From Flavihumibacter sp. (lineage in GTDB: Bacteria > Bacteroidota > Bacteroidia > Chitinophagales > Chitinophagaceae), in NCBI GenBank assembly GCA_025455285.1, contig JALOMU010000118.1, positions 1-10,246 on the forward strand: DNA of 10,246 bases. The letters run 5' to 3'. This document shows, in pieces, positions 1-5,921 of the stretch. Numbering within the stretch: the first letter of the stretch is position 1; every line of letters starts with the position of its first letter. The translations under genes were made by a program, and so were the position numbers. The notes under the pieces were generated by a model that saw only the letters and a list, made by a program, of their open reading frames with translations, did no database searches and was not told the origin of the DNA.

Positions 1-99
1 TGGATAATTCGCCTTGGAAGCGTGCGTTATTATTATAAGCAGCAGTGCAAAAAGCCCGATAAAAATGTATTTTAAACTAAATTTGCCGCCGTCCTTCAT
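1..99 (-). CDS. N-terminus of a secreted or membrane protein, possibly LptD-like (3' end outside window)
   Basis: Reading the minus strand from an ATG at 99 gives 33 open codons that run off the window start: MKDGGKFSLKYIFIGLFALL, then LIIITHASKANYP. This has the shape of a signal peptide: lysines at 2, 6 and 10, a hydrophobic core of about 14 residues, then a polar stretch with a possible cleavage site around Ala-Ser-Lys-Ala. A well-formed Bacteroidota-type promoter lies 15 bases upstream of the ATG, which supports a real gene. The gene is divergent from an amidase-mlaD-ostA set. In many Bacteroidota, as I recall, a large LPS-assembly outer-membrane protein (LptD) occupies this position, so LptD is the best guess. 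That identity is inferred from neighbourhood only, because no LptD domain is visible in 33 residues. Any other exported protein would fit the sequence equally well. Confidence 0.6.
   Translation of the reverse strand, partial: MKDGGKFSLKYIFIGLFALLLIIITHASKANYP
78..85 (+). promoter_or_regulatory. Possible -7 box of a promoter for the amidase operon
   Basis: TAAATTTG is an exact TAnnTTTG match on the plus strand, about 70 bases before the chosen amidase start at 156. It lies inside the first codons of the divergent gene. I see no TTG or TTTG at the expected distance upstream, so the call is weak. If real, the two divergent promoters are interleaved and each transcript would begin close to, or across, the other gene's promoter. 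Confidence 0.3.
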
Positions 100-114
100 A
101 CTATTGAATGGGGG

Positions 115-146
115 CAAAAATAGGGATTCGATACCCATTATTCAAA
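115..146 (-). promoter_or_regulatory. Bacteroidota sigma-ABfr-type promoter for the minus-strand gene
   Basis: On the minus strand, TATTTTTG (plus 115-122) matches the TAnnTTTG -7 consensus exactly. A TTTG -33 element (plus 143-146) lies 20 bases upstream, within the usual spacing range. The minus-strand ATG follows 15 bases after the -7 box, so the 5' leader would be very short. The promoter overlaps an alternative upstream start (ATG at 108) of the divergent amidase, which is one reason to prefer the later amidase start. Confidence 0.6.
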
Positions 147-155
147 GGTTATTGT

Positions 156-1136
156 ATGATCAGATTGTTCAAGACTCAACTCTATATAGTGATCGCTGCC
201 GGCGTGTTGCTAATATTTTCAAAAAACGGCATCGCACAGGCTAGTAAAAATGCGTTGAAGACCGTAATCATTGATGCCGGCCATGGCGGAAGGGATCCCG
301 GAGCACGGGGCTTAATTTCCACAGAAGCTGAGGTGGCCTTGTCAATTGCGCTTAAATTGGGAAAAGAGCTTGAAAAAGCCTATCCTGAAATCAATTTTAT
401 TTACACAAGAAAAGATGCTAACCTACCGAAGGGAGTAACTGATCCTAACCTCGCCAACCGGATCAGGGCCGAAATGGCCAATGAAGCTAAAGGAGATCTC
501 TTTATCTCCATACACCTCAATGCGACCGGTCAGAAAGCCGGGGGCTGGTATCAGAAAAAAATTGTAGGGTACAAGAACAAGGTGGTTTATGTAGGAAAGG
601 GTAAAACCAGGAAGAAAAAGCTGATCAAGCAGCCGATTTACGAAAGTTATTATGTGAAAAACACCCGGATAGGCACTGAAACCTATATCTGGGCGGCAGA
701 CCGATCCAGTGCAAAAAGTGAGAATATCGTGCTGGATGAAGGGGAAAGTGGTGAAGAAGAACCAGTAGATGATCCAAACAACGTGTTGGATCTGAATTCT
801 CCCGAAGCGAAAATCCGGGCACAATTATATACTAAATATTTCTTTCGTAATTCAGCCCTCCTGGCACAATTTGTTGAGGAAGAATTTACAAATGCAGGCA
901 GGAAAAGCTTTGGTGTGAAGCAACGAAACCACAAGGGAATTTGGGTTCTACAGGCCACTGGCATGCCCAGCATTCTGATTGAGACCGGATTTATTACCAA
1001 TAAAGAAGAGGAAGAGTATCTTGTAAGCGAAGCTGGTCAGCAGGAAGTGGTAAACAATATTTTAACTGCGTTCAAACGCTATAAAGAAGAATTGGAAAAT
1101 CCACGGCATCTGCCCCGGAACACAACTGGAAATTAA
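156..1136 (+). CDS. N-acetylmuramoyl-L-alanine amidase, Amidase_3 (AmiC-like), secreted
   Basis: This is a zinc amidase that cleaves the bond between N-acetylmuramic acid and L-alanine in peptidoglycan, acting in the periplasm during cell separation and wall turnover. The start at 156 gives 326 residues with a clean signal peptide (about 1-27, ending GIA-Q). The in-frame ATG at 108 would add 16 non-signal residues and overlap the divergent promoter. Family motifs are intact: VIIDAGHGGRDPGA with zinc ligand His43, probable ligand Glu57, ISIHLNA with His120, and SILIETGF with catalytic Glu276. Between His120 and Glu276 lies a long insertion with a lysine-rich part (about 134-158), a GTETYIWA motif (173-180) and an acidic part (about 194-206). 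In E. coli AmiB/AmiC an insertion in this region holds the autoinhibitory helix, so a regulatory role is a reasonable inference. There is no SPOR, LysM or AMIN targeting domain. It is the first gene of the plus-strand set, and mlaD follows after 30 bases. Confidence 0.93.
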   Translation: MIRLFKTQLYIVIAAGVLLIFSKNGIAQASKNALKTVIIDAGHGGRDPGARGLISTEAEVALSIALKLGKELEKAYPEINFIYTRKDANLPKGVTDPNLANRIRAEMANEAKGDLFISIHLNATGQKAGGWYQKKIVGYKNKVVYVGKGKTRKKKLIKQPIYESYYVKNTRIGTETYIWAADRSSAKSENIVLDEGESGEEEPVDDPNNVLDLNSPEAKIRAQLYTKYFFRNSALLAQFVEEEFTNAGRKSFGVKQRNHKGIWVLQATGMPSILIETGFITNKEEEEYLVSEAGQQEVVNNILTAFKRYKEELENPRHLPRNTTGN

Positions 1137-1141
1137 ATCCT

Positions 1142-1149
1142 TACATTTG
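1142..1149 (+). promoter_or_regulatory. Possible internal -7 promoter box before mlaD
   Basis: TACATTTG in the 30-base gap between the amidase and mlaD is an exact TAnnTTTG match, 17 bases before the mlaD ATG. No TTG or TTTG -33 element is present at 17-23 bases upstream, so this may be chance. If active, it would let mlaD, ostA and nhaA be transcribed without the amidase. Confidence 0.3.
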
Positions 1150-1166
1150 ACTCCAATTCTTAGTGC

Positions 1167-2165
1167 ATGAAAATATCTAATGAAACCAAGATCGGAATCC
1201 TGGCGGTAGTAAGTATTACCTTACTGATACTTGGCTTCAATTTTCTGAAAGGAAAAAGTTTCTTCGACAAAAATGATCAGGTATACACGATTTTCCCGAA
1301 AGTTACCGGACTCGCAAATTCAAGTCCCGTTTTGCTCAATGGCCTTCAAATTGGGATGGTTTCTGAAATTCGTGAACGCAGTCCGAATATTGAAGATGGC
1401 ATAGTAGTAACCATCAACCTGGCCCGCCATATCAATATTCCTAAAAATTCCGTTGCTTATATTGATGCAAGTCTTTTAGGAACCTCCAACCTGGTAATTG
1501 AGCCAGGTAACGCGGGCGAATTCCTGGCAGATGGTGATACCATCGGCAGTAGGGTGAAAATTGCTCTACTGGATGAAGTAACAGGAAGTTTGAATCCTGC
1601 TTTGAATTCACTGGATGGCACGCTGGTTTCCCTCGATTCACTCATCCAGGTAGTGGGAACTTATTTTGATCCCAATACCAAAAATAACTTCCATACCATC
1701 ATTGCCAATCTGGCTAAAGCCTCTGCCGCATTGAATCAGTTGATTGCTTCACAGAACAGCAATCTCAATAAAACCATGGCCAATCTGGAGTCAGTGAGTG
1801 GCAATCTTGCTTCGAATAATGAAAGTATCACTCATACCCTTGGTAACCTGGAAAAAACCACCGATCAGTTGGCAGCTGCCGACATAAAAGGAATGGTGGA
1901 TAACTTGCAGACAACAATCGCTAATTTGAATGGCCTGGTGGAAAAAGCAAACAGTAAAGATGGGTCACTGGGACTTCTGTTAAATGATAAACAATTATAT
2001 CAGAACCTGGAAAACACAACCAGAAGTTTGAATATTTTGCTCGATGATGTAAGGGTGCATCCTAAACGGTACATTAATGTATCTGTATTTGGACGTAAAG
2101 ACAAGAATAAACCCCTGCAGGCGCCATTAAATGACTCTACACAAACGACGCCACAATCTCAATAA
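1167..2165 (+). CDS. mlaD: MCE-domain (MlaD-family) lipid transport protein, membrane-anchored
   Basis: MlaD-type proteins bind phospholipid in the periplasm and work with an inner-membrane ABC transporter (MlaE/MlaF) to move lipids between the two membranes. The protein has 332 residues. It starts with a short cytoplasmic N-terminus (MKISNETK), one transmembrane helix (about 9-27) and an MCE domain (about 38-117) including KVTGLANSSPVLLNGLQIG and a DASLLGTSNLVIEPG segment. A long helical region (about 150-300) follows, rich in regularly spaced Asn-Leu pairs, then a polar Pro/Gln/Thr tail. A single MCE domain followed by helices fits a hexameric MCE ring with a helical tube. Permease and ATPase genes are not in this window, so they must be encoded elsewhere. 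The stop is one base before the ostA-like start, which suggests translational coupling. The MCE assignment is strong; the exact transport direction and partner are unknown. Confidence 0.9.
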   Translation: MKISNETKIGILAVVSITLLILGFNFLKGKSFFDKNDQVYTIFPKVTGLANSSPVLLNGLQIGMVSEIRERSPNIEDGIVVTINLARHINIPKNSVAYIDASLLGTSNLVIEPGNAGEFLADGDTIGSRVKIALLDEVTGSLNPALNSLDGTLVSLDSLIQVVGTYFDPNTKNNFHTIIANLAKASAALNQLIASQNSNLNKTMANLESVSGNLASNNESITHTLGNLEKTTDQLAAADIKGMVDNLQTTIANLNGLVEKANSKDGSLGLLLNDKQLYQNLENTTRSLNILLDDVRVHPKRYINVSVFGRKDKNKPLQAPLNDSTQTTPQSQ

Positions 2166-2166
2166 A

Positions 2167-3852
2167 ATGCGACTGGTTGGACTACTGTTAAGCTGGTTGC
2201 TTTTACTGGCAATGCTGCCTGCTATTGCGCAGGAGCCTGTTCCGCCTGCCAATCCGGCTGATACCATGGATGTTGTGCTGGTGCGTAAAACCGATCGGTT
2301 TCGTTACCTGAAAAAAGATTCAGTAACCGAACTCCAGATGCTGGCTGGAAATGTTTTCCTTGAACAGGGAACCACCAAGTTTTACTGCGACAGTGCAGTG
2401 ATTAATCCTGGTACCGGGGTGGTGGAAGCCTTCGGAAACGTACATATTAATGATGCCGACAGCATTCACACCTATGCACAATACCTGATCTATTATTCCA
2501 ATGAGAAAAAAGCCTATCTCAAAAAAAATGTAAGGCTGACGGATGGCAAAGGTGTGCTCACTACCAATGACCTGGAATACGATACAAATTTAAAAATTGG
2601 CATATACACTAATGGTGGTAAAGTAGTTAGTGATAAAACCGTACTAACCAGTAAGGAAGCGATCTATTACGGCGATATGAAAGACGTCTATTTCAAAAAG
2701 GACGTAAAGATGAAAGATCCGGAATATGACCTGGCAACAGATTCGCTCCTTTTTAACACTGATAGCCGAATTGCAACTTTTATTACCAAAACGAGAATTG
2801 TTTCGGATAGTGGTCGCCGTGATATCACTACTTCAGAAGGGTATTATGATATGAAAAACAAAGTGGCCAAATTCGGTCGCCGGCCGGTAATCAAAGACGG
2901 AACCACGTTTGTAACCGGAGATGATGTTGGTTTTGATGATAATACCGGTGATAGTTATGCGAGGGGCAATGCGGTATTCCGGGATACTGCGCAGGGTATC
3001 TCCATACTGGCCAATGATTTGAAAGCGAATAAAAAAACCAACACCTTGCTGGCAACGCAACGACCGCTGATGATCATCAAACAAAAAGAGGATTCCGTAT
3101 TCGTATCAGCGGATACCTTGTATTCTGCCCGATTAACGGATAAGGCAGATTACCAGAAAACCTTTATTCGTCCTGTGCAGGTAGTAACGGATAGTTTGAG
3201 TACCGATAGCACAGTGCTTTCTGACAGTCTATGGAGGCTTACAGTACTGGATCCGGCAGATACGACTAACCGTAACCGTTATTTCCAGGCCTGGCACAGG
3301 GTGAGGATATTCAGTGATTCTTTACAGGCAGTTTGCGACAGCCTGTTTTATTCAGGTGTTGATTCCATATTCCGGATGTTTAATAATCCGGTTGCCTGGG
3401 CCAATGGGACGCAGGTAACAGGTGATACCATTTACTTGTATACAAAAAACAAGGACCCGGAACGGCTGCATGTATTTGATAATGGGCTGGTAATAAATCG
3501 TACTGCCGAGGATTTTTACAATCAGATTAAAGGCAATACCATCAATGGTTTTTTTACAGATGGAGTGATCAATTACATGAGGGCAAAAGGCTCAGCAGAG
3601 AGTATCTATTATGCACAGGATCAGGATTCAGCCTATTCCGGAGTAAACAGATCCACAGCAGATATCATTGATTTTTATTTTGCAAATAAGGAGCTCAATC
3701 GGGTAGTGTTTCGAAGCTCCGTGGAAGGAACCATGTATCCTTTTCGCCAGGTAAATCATGGTGAAATGCGCCTGCGTGGATTCAAATGGTTGGAAAAAAG
3801 GCGCCCAAAAACTAAATTTGAACTTTTCGAGGACCCGGTAATAAACGAATAG
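2167..3852 (+). CDS. OstA-like (LptA/OstA_2 family) periplasmic LPS-transport protein
   Basis: OstA/LptA-fold proteins form beta-jellyroll modules that stack into a periplasmic bridge carrying LPS to the outer membrane. The start at 2167 gives 561 residues with a clear signal peptide (1-21, ALPAIA-type end before Gln22) and sits one base after the mlaD stop. An in-frame ATG at 2131 would overlap mlaD by 35 bases and put a basic stretch before the signal. The N-terminal half (about 55-300) has the repeated pattern of the family: MLAGNVFLEQ, a CDSAV motif at 74-78, AFGNVHI, then YYSNEKKAYLKKNVRL. A second module around 380-450 repeats it (VCDSLFY, MFNNPVAWANG, TIYLYTKNKDPERL). The protein is about three times the length of E. 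coli LptA and contains only two cysteines, Cys74 and Cys390, each in a CDS motif. It ends in a charged region without a membrane segment. It could also be read as a soluble relative of the LptD N-domain. Confidence 0.85.
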   Translation: MRLVGLLLSWLLLLAMLPAIAQEPVPPANPADTMDVVLVRKTDRFRYLKKDSVTELQMLAGNVFLEQGTTKFYCDSAVINPGTGVVEAFGNVHINDADSIHTYAQYLIYYSNEKKAYLKKNVRLTDGKGVLTTNDLEYDTNLKIGIYTNGGKVVSDKTVLTSKEAIYYGDMKDVYFKKDVKMKDPEYDLATDSLLFNTDSRIATFITKTRIVSDSGRRDITTSEGYYDMKNKVAKFGRRPVIKDGTTFVTGDDVGFDDNTGDSYARGNAVFRDTAQGISILANDLKANKKTNTLLATQRPLMIIKQKEDSVFVSADTLYSARLTDKADYQKTFIRPVQVVTDSLSTDSTVLSDSLWRLTVLDPADTTNRNRYFQAWHRVRIFSDSLQAVCDSLFYSGVDSIFRMFNNPVAWANGTQVTGDTIYLYTKNKDPERLHVFDNGLVINRTAEDFYNQIKGNTINGFFTDGVINYMRAKGSAESIYYAQDQDSAYSGVNRSTADIIDFYFANKELNRVVFRSSVEGTMYPFRQVNHGEMRLRGFKWLEKRRPKTKFELFEDPVINE

Positions 3853-3853
3853 A

Positions 3854-5035
3854 ATGGCAACAATTCCCACCATACGGCAAATCATCAGAAAACAACTAAT
3901 CAGTCCGATTCAGGAGTTTATCAAAGACAGCCGGGCAGTGGGAATTACGCTGCTGGTCTGTACAATTATCTCTCTTCTCCTGGCCAACAGCCAATGGAAA
4001 GATGCCTATGTGCATTTCATGGAAAAGGAAACACATATCTTACCCTTCCTGCATCTCCCCCACTCCATCCTGCATTGGATCAATGATGGGTTGATGACGC
4101 TCTTCTTTTTTCTGGTAGGAATGGAAATCAAGCGGGAATTATTGATAGGGGAATTGTCCTCCATAAAAAAAGCATCTCTTCCAATTGCTGCTGCCCTTGG
4201 TGGCATGCTGGTACCGGCCGGTATTTACGCAATATTTAATGCATCCACACCATATCATAGTGGTTGGGGCATTCCAATGGCAACCGATATTGCCTTTTCA
4301 TTGGGAGTTGCCTCTTTATTAGGCAGCCGGGTACCGGTTACATTAAAGATCTTTTTAATGGCCCTGGCCATTATTGATGATCTGGGAGCCATACTCGTGA
4401 TTGCAGTATTTTATGGAGGTGATATATCCTGGTATTATTTGTTGGGAGCTGCCGTTTTACTTGGAGTTTTACATTTATTAAACAAACTAAGAGGCAACAA
4501 ATGGTGGGTAACGCTTATTATCGGTTTACTGGTTTGGTACTGCATCTTTAATTCCGGCATACATGCTACCATTGCCGGAGTGTTGGTAGCATTCCTGGTT
4601 CCGCTTGAACGATTATCCAATTATGAGCATGCGTTGCACGACCCTGTGAATTTTATCATCTTACCACTCTTTGCACTCGCCAATACAGCTATCGAAATAC
4701 CTGGTAATTTTGGTGAGGCAATTACTACCAGCCTGAGCTGGGGAGTATTGGCCGGACTCGTACTAGGAAAACCACTGGGCATTACATTGGCATCCTGGAT
4801 AACAGTAGCAACCGGACTTGGGGAGCGACCTTCAGGAACCAACTGGATGCAATTGATAGGAATGGGAGCACTCGCCGGCATAGGCTTTACAATGTCTATC
4901 TTTATCACCATGCTGGCGTTTTCAGATCCTGTAACCCAGAATATTGCCAAACTGGCCATCCTGATAGGTGCTGTGGTTTCCGTTGCTGCAGGGTTACTAT
5001 TACTTTTCTTCAGTGGAAAACCCAAAAAATCCTAG
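3854..5035 (+). CDS. nhaA: Na+/H+ antiporter NhaA
   Basis: This is an inner-membrane secondary transporter that exports one Na+ (or Li+) for about two incoming H+, controlling cytoplasmic pH and sodium. The 393-residue length is close to the 388 of E. coli NhaA. Key residues are in place: VGMEIKREL (88-96), ATDIAFSLG with Thr144-Asp145 (E. coli T132-D133), AIIDDLGA with the ion-binding aspartates Asp175-Asp176 (E. coli D163-D164), SGIHATIAG with His237 (aligning with the pH-response residue H225), and LGKPLGI with Lys306 (aligning with K300). About twelve hydrophobic segments are visible from residue 29 to the C-terminus, which ends in SGKPKKS. The ATG is one base after the ostA stop, so translation is probably coupled to the LPS/lipid transport genes. 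The motif set makes the family call firm. The E. coli residue equivalences are my alignment by eye. Confidence 0.97.
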   Translation: MATIPTIRQIIRKQLISPIQEFIKDSRAVGITLLVCTIISLLLANSQWKDAYVHFMEKETHILPFLHLPHSILHWINDGLMTLFFFLVGMEIKRELLIGELSSIKKASLPIAAALGGMLVPAGIYAIFNASTPYHSGWGIPMATDIAFSLGVASLLGSRVPVTLKIFLMALAIIDDLGAILVIAVFYGGDISWYYLLGAAVLLGVLHLLNKLRGNKWWVTLIIGLLVWYCIFNSGIHATIAGVLVAFLVPLERLSNYEHALHDPVNFIILPLFALANTAIEIPGNFGEAITTSLSWGVLAGLVLGKPLGITLASWITVATGLGERPSGTNWMQLIGMGALAGIGFTMSIFITMLAFSDPVTQNIAKLAILIGAVVSVAAGLLLLFFSGKPKKS

Positions 5036-5047
5036 CTTTAGCGCTAT

Positions 5048-5069
5048 CCTGCAATTTTAATGCGGTTTT
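5048..5069 (+). terminator. Weak candidate terminator after nhaA
   Basis: CC-T-GCA and TGC-GG can pair around the loop ATTTTAA with one bulged T, and TTTT follows directly. The stem has only five pairs and the T-run is short, so it is a marginal intrinsic terminator. Its position 12 bases after the nhaA stop and before a new promoter is appropriate. The 3' arm overlaps the first copy of a TGCGGTTTT repeat, so the structure may be incidental to an operator. Confidence 0.25.
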
Positions 5070-5099
5070 AAAAGAATGTTTGCTTGTTTTTGCGGTTTT
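5061..5099 (+). repeat. Two TGCGGTTTT direct repeats 30 bp apart in the deoR promoter
   Basis: The identical 9-mer TGCGGTTTT occurs at 5061-5069 and 5091-5099, start to start exactly 30 bp, about three helical turns. The copies flank the putative -33 element (5079-5082), and the second lies between the -33 and -7 boxes. This is where a repressor would block transcription. DeoR-family proteins often bind spaced direct repeats and control their own gene, so an autoregulatory operator is plausible. It is inferred and not shown. Confidence 0.4.
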
Positions 5100-5110
5100 C
5101 TCGTATATTG
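5079..5110 (+). promoter_or_regulatory. Probable promoter of the deoR-susC-susD set
   Basis: TTTG (5079-5082) followed after 21 bases by TATATTG (5104-5110) resembles the Bacteroidota TTTG / TAnnTTTG promoter with an imperfect -7 box. The DeoR ATG follows 19 bases later. I found no equally good promoter in the 42 bases before susC, so this may drive all three genes. Confidence 0.4.
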
Positions 5111-5129
5111 AGGACCCAACCAACAAACT

Positions 5130-5879
5130 ATGCTTAAACGAGAGCGACAAGCTTATATTTTGCATCAGGTAAACTTGCACAATAAGGTTTTATCGGCTCA
5201 GCTTTGCCAGGAAATCAATGTTTCAGAAGATACCATAAGGAGAGATCTTCAGGAATTAGCCGATCAGAACAAACTGATCAAAGTGCATGGAGGAGCCCTT
5301 TCACATTCCTTCAGCCAGGTAAATTTCACGCCGGTCGAAATCTATTCACAGGCCAATAAACAGGAAATTGCCCGCAAAGCAGCAGCCCTGATCGAAGATG
5401 GTATGTTCATCCTGACAACAGGCGGAACAACTATTCTGGAAATGGCAAGGGCGCTTCCGCCCGGACTCAAAGCCACTTTTATTTCCGGGAGTATTCCGGT
5501 AATTATGGAATACAGCAATCACCCCAATATTGATGTAATTGTAATCGGTGATAAGGTAGCCAAAAACTCCAAAATAACCGTTGGTGCAGATGCCATTCAA
5601 CAGATTAAAAGCATCCGTGCAGATATCTGTTTTTTAGGTATCAATGCCATTGACATACAACATGGAGTTACTGATAATGATTGGGAAGTGGTGATGGTAA
5701 AACGAGCTATGATTGAATCAGCAAAGCGAGTTGTTTGCCTTACCATTTCTGAAAAAATGAATTCCACCCAACCCCTGCATGTTTGCGATATTTCAAAAGT
5801 AAACACATTAATAACTGAACTAAACGCAACTGATCCTGCACTTCAGCCTTACGCTGCAGCTGGTGTACAGGTACTATAA
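5130..5879 (+). CDS. DeoR-family transcriptional regulator
   Basis: DeoR-family proteins bind operator DNA through an N-terminal helix-turn-helix and release it when a C-terminal DeoRC domain binds a phosphorylated sugar. The 249 residues match the usual size of about 250. The HTH is at about 5-56: KVLSAQLCQEINVSEDTIRR leading into DLQEL, ending in the typical KVHGGA. The DeoRC domain runs from about 75 to 232, with the phosphate-binding-like TTGGTT loop at 96-101, FLGINAIDIQHGVTDNDWE, and VKRAMIESAKRVVCL near the end. Most relatives have an Asp or Ser before the GTT loop; here it reads TTGGTT. The gene directly precedes susC (42-base gap), so it probably controls the uptake pair and perhaps itself through the repeats in its promoter. 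The specific effector cannot be told from sequence. Confidence 0.93.
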   Translation: MLKRERQAYILHQVNLHNKVLSAQLCQEINVSEDTIRRDLQELADQNKLIKVHGGALSHSFSQVNFTPVEIYSQANKQEIARKAAALIEDGMFILTTGGTTILEMARALPPGLKATFISGSIPVIMEYSNHPNIDVIVIGDKVAKNSKITVGADAIQQIKSIRADICFLGINAIDIQHGVTDNDWEVVMVKRAMIESAKRVVCLTISEKMNSTQPLHVCDISKVNTLITELNATDPALQPYAAAGVQVL

Positions 5880-5892
5880 ACGCATACACTAC

Positions 5893-5906
5893 ATACTAAA
5901 TACTAA
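5893..5906 (+). repeat. Tandem 7-bp repeat ATACTAA x2 in the susC leader
   Basis: ATACTAA is repeated head to tail at 5893-5899 and 5900-5906, after a related ATACACT at 5884-5890. It lies 15 bases before the susC ATG in the short deoR-susC gap. It could be an unstructured A/T-rich translation enhancer or a small binding site, or chance in A-rich sequence. There is no Shine-Dalgarno here, which is usual for the phylum. Confidence 0.35.
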
Positions 5907-5921
5907 TCAAAACGCGCAATC

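Noticed and set aside
108..155. Upstream start (ATG at 108) for the amidase
   Set aside because: It would place 16 polar residues before a complete signal peptide that starts at 156, and it overlaps the well-formed promoter of the divergent gene.
423..824. 133-codon antisense open frame within the amidase
   Set aside because: The composition is a mirror of the amidase codons with no recognisable domain. The sense-strand gene has all its family motifs.
2131..2166. Upstream start (ATG at 2131) for the OstA-like protein
   Set aside because: It overlaps the end of mlaD by 35 bases and adds a basic leader before the signal peptide. The ATG at 2167, one base after the mlaD stop, matches the same one-base spacing seen before nhaA.
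4621..5025. 134-codon antisense open frame within nhaA
   Set aside because: It is opposite strongly conserved NhaA sequence, has no start context or family features, and reads as a shadow of the real codons.
5036..5046. TAGCGCTA palindrome just after nhaA as a terminator or operator
   Set aside because: It is a single 8-bp palindrome with no T-run or second copy, too short to distinguish from chance.
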